This document shows, piece after piece, positions 16,926 through 24,906 of a DNA stretch of 64,000 nucleotides. The stretch spans positions 1,116,001 through 1,180,000 of the forward strand of contig NZ_PHUE01000001.1 in NCBI RefSeq assembly GCF_002813295.1. Reading direction: 5' to 3'. Position numbers and translations under genes: made by a program. This stretch comes from Flavobacterium sp. 5. GTDB taxonomy: Bacteria; Bacteroidota; Bacteroidia; Flavobacteriales; Flavobacteriaceae. The notes below the pieces were generated by a model. That model made no database searches. It saw only the letters and a list, made by a program, of their open reading frames with translations, and was not told the DNA's origin. Every line of letters starts with the position of its first letter. Positions within the stretch are counted from its first letter, which is position 1.

Positions 16926-18170
16926 ATGGATTTATTTAAAACCATAGAGCAAGCTCAAAAGCAATTACAAGAAGTAATCTCTCCTACTCCGTTGATTGAA
17001 AACTTAAATTTATCCGAAGAATTTGGAGCAAGAGTATTGCTAAAACGTGAGGATTTACAAGTTGTTCGCTCCTATAAAATAAGAGGAGCCTACAATAAAA
17101 TGTGCACCCTTACCGATGCCGAAAAAGTACAGGGAATCATCTGTGCCAGTGCAGGAAATCATGCTCAAGGAGTAGCTTATTCTTGCCATCTTTTGAAAAT
17201 AATGGGTAAAATTTATATGCCAAAAACAACTCCTAAACAAAAAGTAAAACAGGTCGAATTGTTCGGAAAAAACTATGTTGAAATCATTTTGACAGGTGAT
17301 ACTTTTGATGATGCTTACGCAAAATCCATAGCAGATGCCACCGAAAACAATAAAACGTTTATCCATCCTTTTGATGATTTAGAAGTTATTGCGGGACAAG
17401 GAACTGTTGGTTTAGAAATTCTGGATGATTATCACGAACCTGTTGATTATGTTTTCATTCCTATTGGTGGTGGCGGACTGGCTTCGGGTTTATCAACTGT
17501 ATTCAAACAATTAAGTCCCAATACCAAAATTATTGGAGTAGAACCTCAGGGTGCTCCTTCGATGAAAACGTCTATTGCCAATCACAAGAATACACCTTTA
17601 ACTACTATAGATAAATTTGTCGACGGCGCTGCTGTAAAACAAGTAGGTGACCTGACATTTGAAATTTGCCAAAAAAACTTAGAAGACATTATACTGGTTC
17701 CCGAAGGAAAAGTGTGCACCACCATTTTGCGTTTGTATAATGAAGAAGCTATGGTAGTAGAGCCTGCAGGAGCATTGACCATTGCTGCTTTAGATTTTTA
17801 CAAGGAAGAAATAAAAGGAAAAACAGTAGTTTGCATTGTTAGTGGAAGTAACAACGACATTGAAAGAACTGCCGAAATAAAAGAACGATCCTTACTCTAT
17901 GAAGGATTGATGCATTATTTCATGATTCAATTTCCACAACGTCCTGGAGCCTTAAAGGAATTTGTAAACGACATCTTAGGACCTGATGATGATATTACCT
18001 ATTTTCAATTTGCCAAAAAGAATAGCCGTGAAGTGGGATCAGTAGTTGTGGGATTAGAATTGAAGAATCCAAATGATATTCATGCTATTAAAAACAATAT
18101 GAATTCTAAAGGATTTGAATACCAATACCTCAACGAAAGACATGACCTTTTCACCCAATTGATAGGATAA
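16926..18170 (+). CDS. ilvA: Threonine dehydratase (biosynthetic, with regulatory domain)
   Basis: The 414-residue PLP enzyme deaminates threonine to 2-oxobutanoate, the first committed step to isoleucine. The PLP lysine is K51 in SYKIRGAYNK; SAGNHAQGVAYSC (75-87) and the phosphate loop IGGGGLASG (180-188) follow. Residues from about 325 to 414 (MIQFPQRPGALKEFVNDILG...) form an ACT-like regulatory domain, so feedback control by isoleucine is expected. Only one such domain is present, the short biosynthetic form. It is preceded by an Ile-rich leader and terminator. The other ilv genes are not adjacent. Confidence 0.95.
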   Translation: MDLFKTIEQAQKQLQEVISPTPLIENLNLSEEFGARVLLKREDLQVVRSYKIRGAYNKMCTLTDAEKVQGIICASAGNHAQGVAYSCHLLKIMGKIYMPKTTPKQKVKQVELFGKNYVEIILTGDTFDDAYAKSIADATENNKTFIHPFDDLEVIAGQGTVGLEILDDYHEPVDYVFIPIGGGGLASGLSTVFKQLSPNTKIIGVEPQGAPSMKTSIANHKNTPLTTIDKFVDGAAVKQVGDLTFEICQKNLEDIILVPEGKVCTTILRLYNEEAMVVEPAGALTIAALDFYKEEIKGKTVVCIVSGSNNDIERTAEIKERSLLYEGLMHYFMIQFPQRPGALKEFVNDILGPDDDITYFQFAKKNSREVGSVVVGLELKNPNDIHAIKNNMNSKGFEYQYLNERHDLFTQLIG

Positions 18171-18211
18171 ATTAACAATTCTTTTTCTATCGAGTTTTTA
18201 ATTATGAGCTA

Positions 18212-18219
18212 TCTTTGAA
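18212..18219 (+). promoter_or_regulatory. -7 box for the globin gene
   Basis: TATCTTTG fits TAnnTTTG, 25 bp before the ATG at 18245. It overlaps the in-frame ATG at 18215, which is therefore unlikely to be translated. Confidence 0.6.
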
Positions 18220-18244
18220 TAGCCTTTTTACACCTAAAAATATC

Positions 18245-18637
18245 ATGACAAACAAAGACATTTCAAATATAGAAGATATTCAACTATTAGTTAACACCTT
18301 TTACTCAACAGTGCAAAAAGACGAATTGATTGGCGCCATTTTTAATGAAAAAATAGGTGACCGATGGCCAGAACATTTGGAAAAAATGTATCGTTTTTGG
18401 CAAACAATTTTACTCGAAGAACATACTTATTCTGGAAGTCCTTTTCCTCCGCACAGACAGCTTCCCGTTGAGAAAAAACACTTTAACCACTGGATGGAAA
18501 TTTTCACACAAACCGTAGATAGTTTATTTGTAGGACCATTAGCTGAAGAAGCCAAATTAAGAGGAGCTAATATGGCTGAAATGTTTAATTATAAAATTGA
18601 ATATTTCAGGCACGAAGGGAAACACCCGCTTTTATAA
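18245..18637 (+). CDS. Group III truncated haemoglobin
   Basis: From the ATG at 18245 the protein has 130 residues, the length of a 2-on-2 globin. Landmarks are VNTFYSTVQKDELIGAIFNE (16-35), the WPEHLEKMYRFW segment (41-52) and LPVEKKHFNHWMEIF (73-87). His79 in KKHF is the likely proximal haem ligand. Group III globins bind O2 or NO; in Campylobacter the homologue Ctb is tied to nitrosative stress and oxygen handling, and the role here is unproven. An earlier in-frame ATG would place the start inside the -7 box. Confidence 0.88.
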   Translation: MTNKDISNIEDIQLLVNTFYSTVQKDELIGAIFNEKIGDRWPEHLEKMYRFWQTILLEEHTYSGSPFPPHRQLPVEKKHFNHWMEIFTQTVDSLFVGPLAEEAKLRGANMAEMFNYKIEYFRHEGKHPLL

Positions 18638-18712
18638 AAAACTAAGTTAATGTTCTTGAACTACTCAGAAAGCAAAAGAAACCATATAAAAAATATTTAT
18701 TACTTTTAACAA

Positions 18713-19081
18713 ATGAAAAAACGGTTGCACATATTTATCATAATTCTAACGCTTGGCTTCTTTCTTTTGCCAGCTTTGACTTATGCATGTGGGACTAAAT
18801 CAGAAAAAGATTGTTGCAAAAAAGAAGTTTCTTCAAAATCCGAAAAGAAAGAATGCAGCAAAAACAATCATTCAAAAGATAAAAGCGACAACTGTGGTGG
18901 AAAATGTGGGCATACAAACTGTACAACTTCATCTGTAAATTTCAGTATAATTTCGTTTTCCGAAATTGAATTCAAAGACAATAATTTTGATTTTTCAGAT
19001 GAAAAATCAAAATTTTATGATTCAGAAACCTTTATTACTTCAGGTTTTACTTCTGTTTGGCTACCGCCAAAAATAAAATAA
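18713..19081 (+). CDS. Secreted Cys/His-rich protein, probable copper-locus component
   Basis: The 122 residues start with a signal peptide ending LTYACG. Next comes a Lys/Ser-rich stretch with many cysteines (CGTKSEKDCCKKEV, KKECSKNNH, DNCGGKCGHTNC, about residues 26-70) and then a plain hydrophilic tail. The Cys and His content suggests metal binding in the periplasm. I recognise no named family. A DUF3347 protein and a multicopper oxidase follow on the same strand, which makes copper the likely metal; the 180-bp gap leaves open whether it is co-transcribed. Confidence 0.7.
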   Translation: MKKRLHIFIIILTLGFFLLPALTYACGTKSEKDCCKKEVSSKSEKKECSKNNHSKDKSDNCGGKCGHTNCTTSSVNFSIISFSEIEFKDNNFDFSDEKSKFYDSETFITSGFTSVWLPPKIK

Positions 19082-19218
19082 TTTTAAACTATGACAGCCA
19101 TAGGTCTGCCTTATTGAAAGCAACCACATTCCTTTCAAAATTATTTATTTACAAAAAATAGTGTCAAAAAAAGGGAAAAGAAATTCATAAGATCTTTTCA
19201 CCATAAAACATTAATATG

Positions 19219-19244
19219 AAACAAAGTATTTAAATACTTTGTTT
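19219..19244. promoter_or_regulatory. Perfect 26-bp palindrome upstream of the copper operon
   Basis: The half-site AAACAAAGTATTT is followed directly by its exact reverse complement, ending 17 bp before the DUF3347 ATG. There is no spacer and no T-run suited to a rightward terminator, so an operator for a dimeric regulator or an mRNA 5' hairpin are the likely readings. The rest of the 180-bp gap shows nothing else that I can support. Confidence 0.55.
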
Positions 19245-19261
19245 TCAAAAAACATAAAATC

Positions 19262-19816
19262 ATGAGAAAATCAACATCAAAATTATTGGTAGCAATTACA
19301 ATAATGTTATCAATTATAGCAAGCTATGCACAAAATACAAAAACTAAAACACAAAACGCGAGCGATAGTGAACAAGCAGAGCAAACAGATCAACTTGCAG
19401 CAGTTTTCAATAATTATTTTGCCATAAAAGATGCTTTAGTAAAAACAGATGGAGCAATGGCTTCAGCAAAATCAACATTAATGCTTTCGGCAATAAATGC
19501 AGTGAAAATGGACAAATTAGAAATGAAAGTTCATATGGTTTGGATGAAAGTTATTGCTGATTTAAAAGAAGATGCCGAACATATTTCGGATACAAAAGAT
19601 GCAAAACACCAAAGAGATCATTTTAATACACTTTCAAAAAACATTTATGCACTAATAAAAGCATCAAAACAAACAACTCCAACCTATTACCAATTTTGCC
19701 CAATGGCAAACAAAGGCAAAGGAGCAAATTGGCTAAGCAAAGAAAGTGCCATCAAAAATCCTTATTATGGATCAATGATGCTGACTTGTGGCAAAACGGT
19801 TGAAACTTTAAAATAA
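19262..19816 (+). CDS. DUF3347 periplasmic protein, copper-linked
   Basis: The 184-residue product has a signal peptide ending IIASYAQ at residue 23 and a DUF3347 domain (about 45-180). The domain shows LAAVFNNYFAIKDALVKTDG near 45-64 and YYQFCPMANKGKGANWLS near 141-158, then NPYYGSMMLTCGKTVE. Cys, Met and the C-P-M motif near the end are the expected metal-binding features; the same domain occurs at the C-terminus of some CusB-like proteins. The multicopper oxidase starts 10 bp downstream, so the two form an operon. Confidence 0.88.
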   Translation: MRKSTSKLLVAITIMLSIIASYAQNTKTKTQNASDSEQAEQTDQLAAVFNNYFAIKDALVKTDGAMASAKSTLMLSAINAVKMDKLEMKVHMVWMKVIADLKEDAEHISDTKDAKHQRDHFNTLSKNIYALIKASKQTTPTYYQFCPMANKGKGANWLSKESAIKNPYYGSMMLTCGKTVETLK

Positions 19817-19826
19817 TTTCATTAAA

Positions 19827-22088
19827 ATGGAAGTAAAAAAAAATAAAAACATAAGACTGCTATCAACTATAGCAATCTTATGTTTTATTTCGACATCCCT
19901 TTTTTCACAAAAAATTGTTCGATATGACCTTTACGTTCGCGATACGATCGTAAATTTTGGAAACAGCTCCAAACACGCATTTGCTGTAAATGGTCAGATT
20001 CCGATGCCAACCTTAACTTTCACAGAAGGAGATATAGCCGAAATTTATGTACACAATGAATTAAAAGAAAACACTGCCCTGCATTGGCACGGATTATTTC
20101 TACCAAATAAAGAAGATGGTGTTCCTTATTTAACGCAAATGCCAATCGCACCAAATACAACACATAAATACAGTTTTCCGATTATTCAAAACGGAACCTA
20201 TTGGTACCATAGTCATTCTGGACTTCAGGAACAAATTGGTCTATATGGGCTTTTTATCATAAACAAAAAGAAAGGTGATTCTACTTTTAGAAAAGACATA
20301 GATGATTTACCAACGATTCCGATTATTTTGAGCGAATGGACTGATTTAAAACCAGAAAACGTTCAACGGATGCTGCACAATGCTAATGATTGGTTTGCTA
20401 TAAAAAAAGGAACGACTCAAAGTTATGCAGAAGCCATAAAACAAGGACATTTTTCGACTAAAATCACAAATGAATGGAAACGGATGAATGCCATGGATGT
20501 GAGCGATGTTTATTATGAGACATTTTTAATTAATGGTAAAAATGAAGAGCAACTTTCTCAATTTAAACCTGGTGAAAAAGTCAGACTTCGAATTGCAAAC
20601 GGAGGTGCTTCAAGTTATTTTTGGCTTACTTATGGAGGCGGAAAAATAACAGTTGTTGCCAGCGATGGTAATGATGTTCAACCCGTAGAAGTGGATCGTC
20701 TGATTATCGCCGTTTCGGAAACTTATGATGTCGTGGTTACGATTCCTCAAGACAAAAAATCCTTTGCATTCTTAGCGACTGCTGAAGACAGAACAGGGTC
20801 GGCTTCTTTATTTTTAGGCGATGGTATTAAACAGCCTGTTGCCCATCTTTCGAAATTAAAATATTTTGATGGAATGAAGATGATGAACGATATGATGAAA
20901 ATGAATGGTGAGATGAACGATATGGATATGAATATGTCATTGAATAAAATGGACATGAATTCTGTAATGTATCCCGAAATCACAGGTGAAGATGAATATT
21001 CAAAAGCAACAAATCATTCGGATCATACTATGGAAAACATGAACATGTCAAATGATAGTACCGAAACTGCAGATATAATTACTTTGAATTATGGAATGCT
21101 AAAATCTCCAACCAAAACAAATCTTCCGAAAGAGGCGAATGTAAAAGAATTGCGTTTTGAATTATCAGGAAACATGAACCGCTATGTCTGGAGTTTAGAC
21201 AATAAAGTAATTTCTGAAACCGATAAAATCTTAATTAAGAAAGGAGAAAACGTTCGGATTGTACTGTATAATGGATCAATGATGCGTCATCCTATGCATT
21301 TACACGGGCATGATTTCAGAATCTTGAACGAGCATGGTGATTACTCACCATTAAAAAACGTCATTGATATTATGCCTATGGAAACCGACACTATCGAATT
21401 TCAGGCAAATGCTGATGGCGATTGGTTTTTTCATTGTCATATTTTATATCATATGATGGCAGGAATGGGGCGTATTTTTAGTTATGAAAATTCGGCTCCG
21501 AATCCGTTAATTCCTGATCCGAAAATGGCTTATAAAATGTTAAAAATGGACGATCGTATGTTTCATTTTATGGCAGAAAATGATTTTGCTTCCAATGGAA
21601 ATGATGGAGAAGCTATGTTTAGCAATACGCGCTGGAGCATAGGAACTGAATGGAGATTGGGTTACAATGATCATCATGGTTATGAAACCGAAACACATAT
21701 TGGCCGCTATATTGGAAAAATGCAATGGATTATGCCATTCGTTGGCTTTGATTGGCGCTACCGAAAGATGGAGGATGGAGAAACTGAACAAAATGTTTTT
21801 GGACAAACTAATACTAAAGATAATCGCTCTGTTTTTAGTGCAGGACTTGAATATGTTTTACCAATGCTTATAAAAGCACAAGCAGAGATTTTTACTGATG
21901 GAAATGTAAGACTGCAATTAATGCGAAACGATATTCCAATCTCTAAAAGAGTGCGAATGACCCTAATGTGGAATACTGATAAAGAATATATGGCAGGTTT
22001 AAAATACATCATAAAAAGAAACTTTGGTATAACTACACATTACGACAGCGACATGGGAATAGGTTTGGGAATTAATTTGAATTATTAA
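19827..22088 (+). CDS. Multicopper oxidase fused to a CopB-like outer-membrane domain
   Basis: The 753-residue protein has a signal peptide ending LFSQ and a three-cupredoxin oxidase (about 30-555). Copper ligand motifs are complete: HWHG (86-89), WYHSHSG (126-132), HPMHLHGHDF (488-497) and HCHILYHMMAGM (536-547). A Met/Asp-rich insert (about 350-384) resembles that of cuprous oxidases such as CopA and CueO. Residues from about 578 to 753 look like a beta-rich CopB domain (WSIGTEWRLGY, PFVGFDWRYR, VRMTLMWNTDKEYMAGLKY). So one chain carries what Pseudomonas encodes as copA and copB. It should oxidise Cu(I) and aid copper tolerance. Confidence 0.92.
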   Translation: MEVKKNKNIRLLSTIAILCFISTSLFSQKIVRYDLYVRDTIVNFGNSSKHAFAVNGQIPMPTLTFTEGDIAEIYVHNELKENTALHWHGLFLPNKEDGVPYLTQMPIAPNTTHKYSFPIIQNGTYWYHSHSGLQEQIGLYGLFIINKKKGDSTFRKDIDDLPTIPIILSEWTDLKPENVQRMLHNANDWFAIKKGTTQSYAEAIKQGHFSTKITNEWKRMNAMDVSDVYYETFLINGKNEEQLSQFKPGEKVRLRIANGGASSYFWLTYGGGKITVVASDGNDVQPVEVDRLIIAVSETYDVVVTIPQDKKSFAFLATAEDRTGSASLFLGDGIKQPVAHLSKLKYFDGMKMMNDMMKMNGEMNDMDMNMSLNKMDMNSVMYPEITGEDEYSKATNHSDHTMENMNMSNDSTETADIITLNYGMLKSPTKTNLPKEANVKELRFELSGNMNRYVWSLDNKVISETDKILIKKGENVRIVLYNGSMMRHPMHLHGHDFRILNEHGDYSPLKNVIDIMPMETDTIEFQANADGDWFFHCHILYHMMAGMGRIFSYENSAPNPLIPDPKMAYKMLKMDDRMFHFMAENDFASNGNDGEAMFSNTRWSIGTEWRLGYNDHHGYETETHIGRYIGKMQWIMPFVGFDWRYRKMEDGETEQNVFGQTNTKDNRSVFSAGLEYVLPMLIKAQAEIFTDGNVRLQLMRNDIPISKRVRMTLMWNTDKEYMAGLKYIIKRNFGITTHYDSDMGIGLGINLNY

Positions 22089-22136
22089 ATCCTATACAAA
22101 TACTTGAATAGTATTCTTTTAAAACCCTATCAACCC

Positions 22137-22276
22137 TAGCCCGGATAGCAGTGAAAATCCTTTTTGTATAAAATCTATTTTTTTGTAGCTAATGCAGAGC
22201 GACCAACGGAAGCTCCTGCAATAGCTTACAAAAAATGATTTTATACAAAAAGATTGAAACGAATAGCCGGAATAGC
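22137..22276 (+). repeat. Dispersed intergenic repeat B, copy 1
   Basis: Outer ends are TAGCCCGGATAGCAGTG and GATTGAAACGAATAGCCGG. A perfect 16-bp stem pairs CTTTTTGTATAAAATC (22160-22175) with its complement at 22237-22252, and an inner hairpin carries TGCAGAGCGACC and GGAAGCTCCTGCA. Copies at 38510 and, on the other strand, 53635 share the outer ends. It fills half of the 277-bp gap before the hydroxylase gene. Confidence 0.8.
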
Positions 22277-22335
22277 TTCAAATACCTTTCGCTATAAATT
22301 TAGCATAAAACGAAGGTGAAAACAGGATAAAATTG

Positions 22336-22343
22336 TAAATTTG
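22336..22343 (+). promoter_or_regulatory. -7 box for the aromatic amino acid hydroxylase gene
   Basis: TAAATTTG fits TAnnTTTG and lies 22 bp before the ATG. Confidence 0.55.
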
Positions 22344-22365
22344 CTAAAACTATATCGTTTTCGTT

Positions 22366-24129
22366 ATGAACTCAAAAATAAAAAGCAATCCTCTTTTAGA
22401 TCGATTACCAAAGCATTTAAAGCAATTTATAAAACCTCAAGATTACAGCGATTACACTCCTATTAATCAAGCGGTTTGGCGTTATGTAATGCGCAAAAAT
22501 GTAAATTATCTTTCGAAAGTAGCACATAGTTCTTATTTGGATGGTTTGAAAAAAACAGGGATTGAAGTCGATAATATTCCGAGTATGTATGGAATGAATC
22601 GCATACTAAGTGAAATTGGATGGGCTGCGGTGGCGGTGGATGGTTTTATTCCGCCGAATGCATTTATGGAATTTCAGGCGTATAATGTTTTGGTAATTGC
22701 TTCCGATATTCGTCAGCTCGAACATATAGAATATACTCCTGCACCAGACATTATTCATGAAGGTGCCGGACACGCACCCATTATTGCCAATCCGGAATAT
22801 GCAGAATATCTGCGCCGTTTTGGAGAAATAGGATGCAAAGCCATTTCCTCACATAAAGATTATGAAATGTACGAGGCTATTCGATTGCTTTCTATTTTGA
22901 AAGAAGCTGAAGGAACTCCGCAAAACGAAATTCAAGCTGCTGAAAAAGCAGTGGAAGACCTGCAAAACAATATGGGTGAATTATCTGAAATGGCTCAAAT
23001 TCGGAATCTGCACTGGTGGACAGTAGAATATGGCTTAATAGGAACTTTGGAAAACCCCAAAATATATGGCGCTGGATTGCTGTCCTCTATTGGCGAAAGC
23101 GCTTGGTGTATGACGGATAACGTCAAGAAAATCCCTTATGATTTTTCGGCTGTAAATCAGAGTTTTGATATAACCAAATTACAGCCTCAGCTGTATGTTA
23201 CTCCCGATTTTACTTATTTGAGTTTGATTCTGGAAGAGTTTGCTAATACTATGGCTTTGAGAACTGGAGGTTTATCGGGTATTCAAAAGCTGATTCATTC
23301 CAAAGCGTTGGGAACTGCTGAATTGAGTACTGGTTTACAAATTTCAGGAGTTTTTACAAATGTTATTGAAGAACATGGAAAACCAATTTACTTTCAAACC
23401 ACAGGAAAAACGGCGCTGTCATATCGTGAAAAAGAATTAGTTGGGCATGGAACTGATACCCATCCAGAAGGTTTTGGCAGTCCGATAGGAAAATTAAAAG
23501 GAATCAATTTGGCCATTGAAGACATGAGCCCTAGAGATTTACAAGCCTATAACATTTATGAAGGTCAAACCGCTACACTTGAATTTGAAGGTGATATAAA
23601 AGTGGTTGGAGAAATCGTTACTGGAAAGAGAAATCTGCACGGAGAAATTATTCTGATTTGTTTTAAAAACTGTACCGTAACTCACGGAGACACTGTTTTA
23701 TTTAAACCAGAATGGGGAAATTATGATATGGCTGTAGGCAAAAAACTGGTTTCGGCTTTCTCTGGACCAGCTGATGTGAGCAGTTTTGATTTGATTTTGC
23801 ACGTTCCTTCGAGCAAAACCATTAAAGCTAAACAAACTGCCGAAAGAGATGATTTGGAAATATTGTATCAAACTGTAAGAAACATTCGTGAATCTAACGA
23901 CACTTCAACTTCTCTTGAGCCAATCTTCACAAAACTCCAAGAAGAACATCCAAATGACTGGTTGCTTTCTATAGAACTCATTGAACTTTTGAATACACGA
24001 AATGAAACAGTTTTAATGCAACAAGTGATTTTACATTTAGAAAACTTAAAAAAACAACGTCCCGAAATCAAAAAATTAATTTCGAATGGATTGGAATTGA
24101 TTTTTGAAAACGAAGAGACTACTCACTAA
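22366..24129 (+). CDS. Aromatic amino acid hydroxylase (phenylalanine 4-monooxygenase-like) with long C-terminal region
   Basis: The N-terminal part resembles the catalytic core of pterin-dependent aromatic hydroxylases: IIHEGAGHAPII (129-140) provides the iron ligands H131 and H136, and YEAIRLLSILKEA and WTVEYGLIG occur where expected. These enzymes turn Phe into Tyr using O2 and tetrahydropterin. At 587 residues it is about twice the single-domain bacterial enzyme. The C-terminal half (about 340-587) carries SYREKELVGHGTDTHPEGFGSPIGKLKG and a beta-rich segment I do not recognise, then a helical tail. It stands alone, with no pterin-recycling gene nearby. Which residue it hydroxylates is not settled. 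Confidence 0.85.
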   Translation: MNSKIKSNPLLDRLPKHLKQFIKPQDYSDYTPINQAVWRYVMRKNVNYLSKVAHSSYLDGLKKTGIEVDNIPSMYGMNRILSEIGWAAVAVDGFIPPNAFMEFQAYNVLVIASDIRQLEHIEYTPAPDIIHEGAGHAPIIANPEYAEYLRRFGEIGCKAISSHKDYEMYEAIRLLSILKEAEGTPQNEIQAAEKAVEDLQNNMGELSEMAQIRNLHWWTVEYGLIGTLENPKIYGAGLLSSIGESAWCMTDNVKKIPYDFSAVNQSFDITKLQPQLYVTPDFTYLSLILEEFANTMALRTGGLSGIQKLIHSKALGTAELSTGLQISGVFTNVIEEHGKPIYFQTTGKTALSYREKELVGHGTDTHPEGFGSPIGKLKGINLAIEDMSPRDLQAYNIYEGQTATLEFEGDIKVVGEIVTGKRNLHGEIILICFKNCTVTHGDTVLFKPEWGNYDMAVGKKLVSAFSGPADVSSFDLILHVPSSKTIKAKQTAERDDLEILYQTVRNIRESNDTSTSLEPIFTKLQEEHPNDWLLSIELIELLNTRNETVLMQQVILHLENLKKQRPEIKKLISNGLELIFENEETTH

Positions 24130-24140
24130 ATGATATAAAA

Positions 24141-24196
24141 ACGAATTTCACGAATTAACACAGATTATAATTATTTTGTCCATTCGTGAAATTTGT
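24141..24196. terminator. Bidirectional terminator between convergent genes
   Basis: ACGAATTTCACGAAT pairs with ATTCGTGAAATTTGT with one mismatch across a 26-nt loop. It is flanked by A-rich sequence on the left and T-rich sequence on the right. Confidence 0.7.
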
Positions 24197-24208
24197 GTTT
24201 TAAATATT

Positions 24209-24838
24209 TTATAACTTCAAACCCTGTTGAAGTGCTTTTTCGTTTTCTATTACTTTACCGTTGTATTCTAGCTTCCAACCCATTGTATTAGTCAGAATCA
24301 AAATCTTGGAAAGTTCGCTTATCAAACGATTTTGAGCATTGGATTTCAAGGATGATTTGTCGATTTTCTTAGCAAGATTTGCCTTTACCGATTTATTGAT
24401 TTTATTGTAATCATCGCCAGTAAAAGGATTCATTTGGCTTTGTTGTACATCATAATATTTTATATCTGGACTTATCTTGATTTCTTCTTTTGGAATACTT
24501 ATAATGGTAATGATTTTGTTTGCCTCGTCAATATCGTATTTAAGTTGATGCAAATCATATGAAACTGCAACATCGGCATTGACAATGACAATTGCTTTTT
24601 TTTCAAAAGAAAGCATATCCATCATGTACTTTTGCTGGTTTTTATAGGTAATCACTTCTGAAAAATGACCTTCAGTAACCACCAATTTACCCACATTCAC
24701 AATTTGCTGTTGAATCAAATTTGTATTGTACTCTAAGGATGAATCATCTCCTTTTTTGAACTCACAAAATTTGAAAGCCAAAATCACAGCGATTACAATT
24801 CCAACTACGGCTAAAATTCTTTTGAGCATATTTTGCAT
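24209..24838 (-). CDS. DUF4230 domain protein, single-pass membrane
   Basis: The 209-residue product has an N-terminal TM segment (about 6-24) and a DUF4230 domain with VGKLVVTEGHFSEVITYKN near 50-68, DVAVSYDLHQLKYDID near 99-114 and IPKEEIKISPDIKYYDVQQS near 125-144. The family is uncharacterised and is often encoded near envelope genes. Met4 is a possible alternative start. It lies downstream of tamB-tamL on the same strand with a 68-bp gap. Confidence 0.85.
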   Translation of the reverse strand: MQNMLKRILAVVGIVIAVILAFKFCEFKKGDDSSLEYNTNLIQQQIVNVGKLVVTEGHFSEVITYKNQQKYMMDMLSFEKKAIVIVNADVAVSYDLHQLKYDIDEANKIITIISIPKEEIKISPDIKYYDVQQSQMNPFTGDDYNKINKSVKANLAKKIDKSSLKSNAQNRLISELSKILILTNTMGWKLEYNGKVIENEKALQQGLKL

Positions 24839-24906
24839 TCTATAATATTATTTAGACCAATTTACTTCTTTTTTTCAAAAGACAAATTAAGTGTTTTATG
24901 TTTTTT

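Noticed and set aside
19100..19112. Solitary copy of the 21-bp array unit (ATAGGTCTGCCTT also at 6484-6496)
   Set aside because: A 13-bp match between a roughly 380-bp array and a 64-kb window is expected about once by chance.
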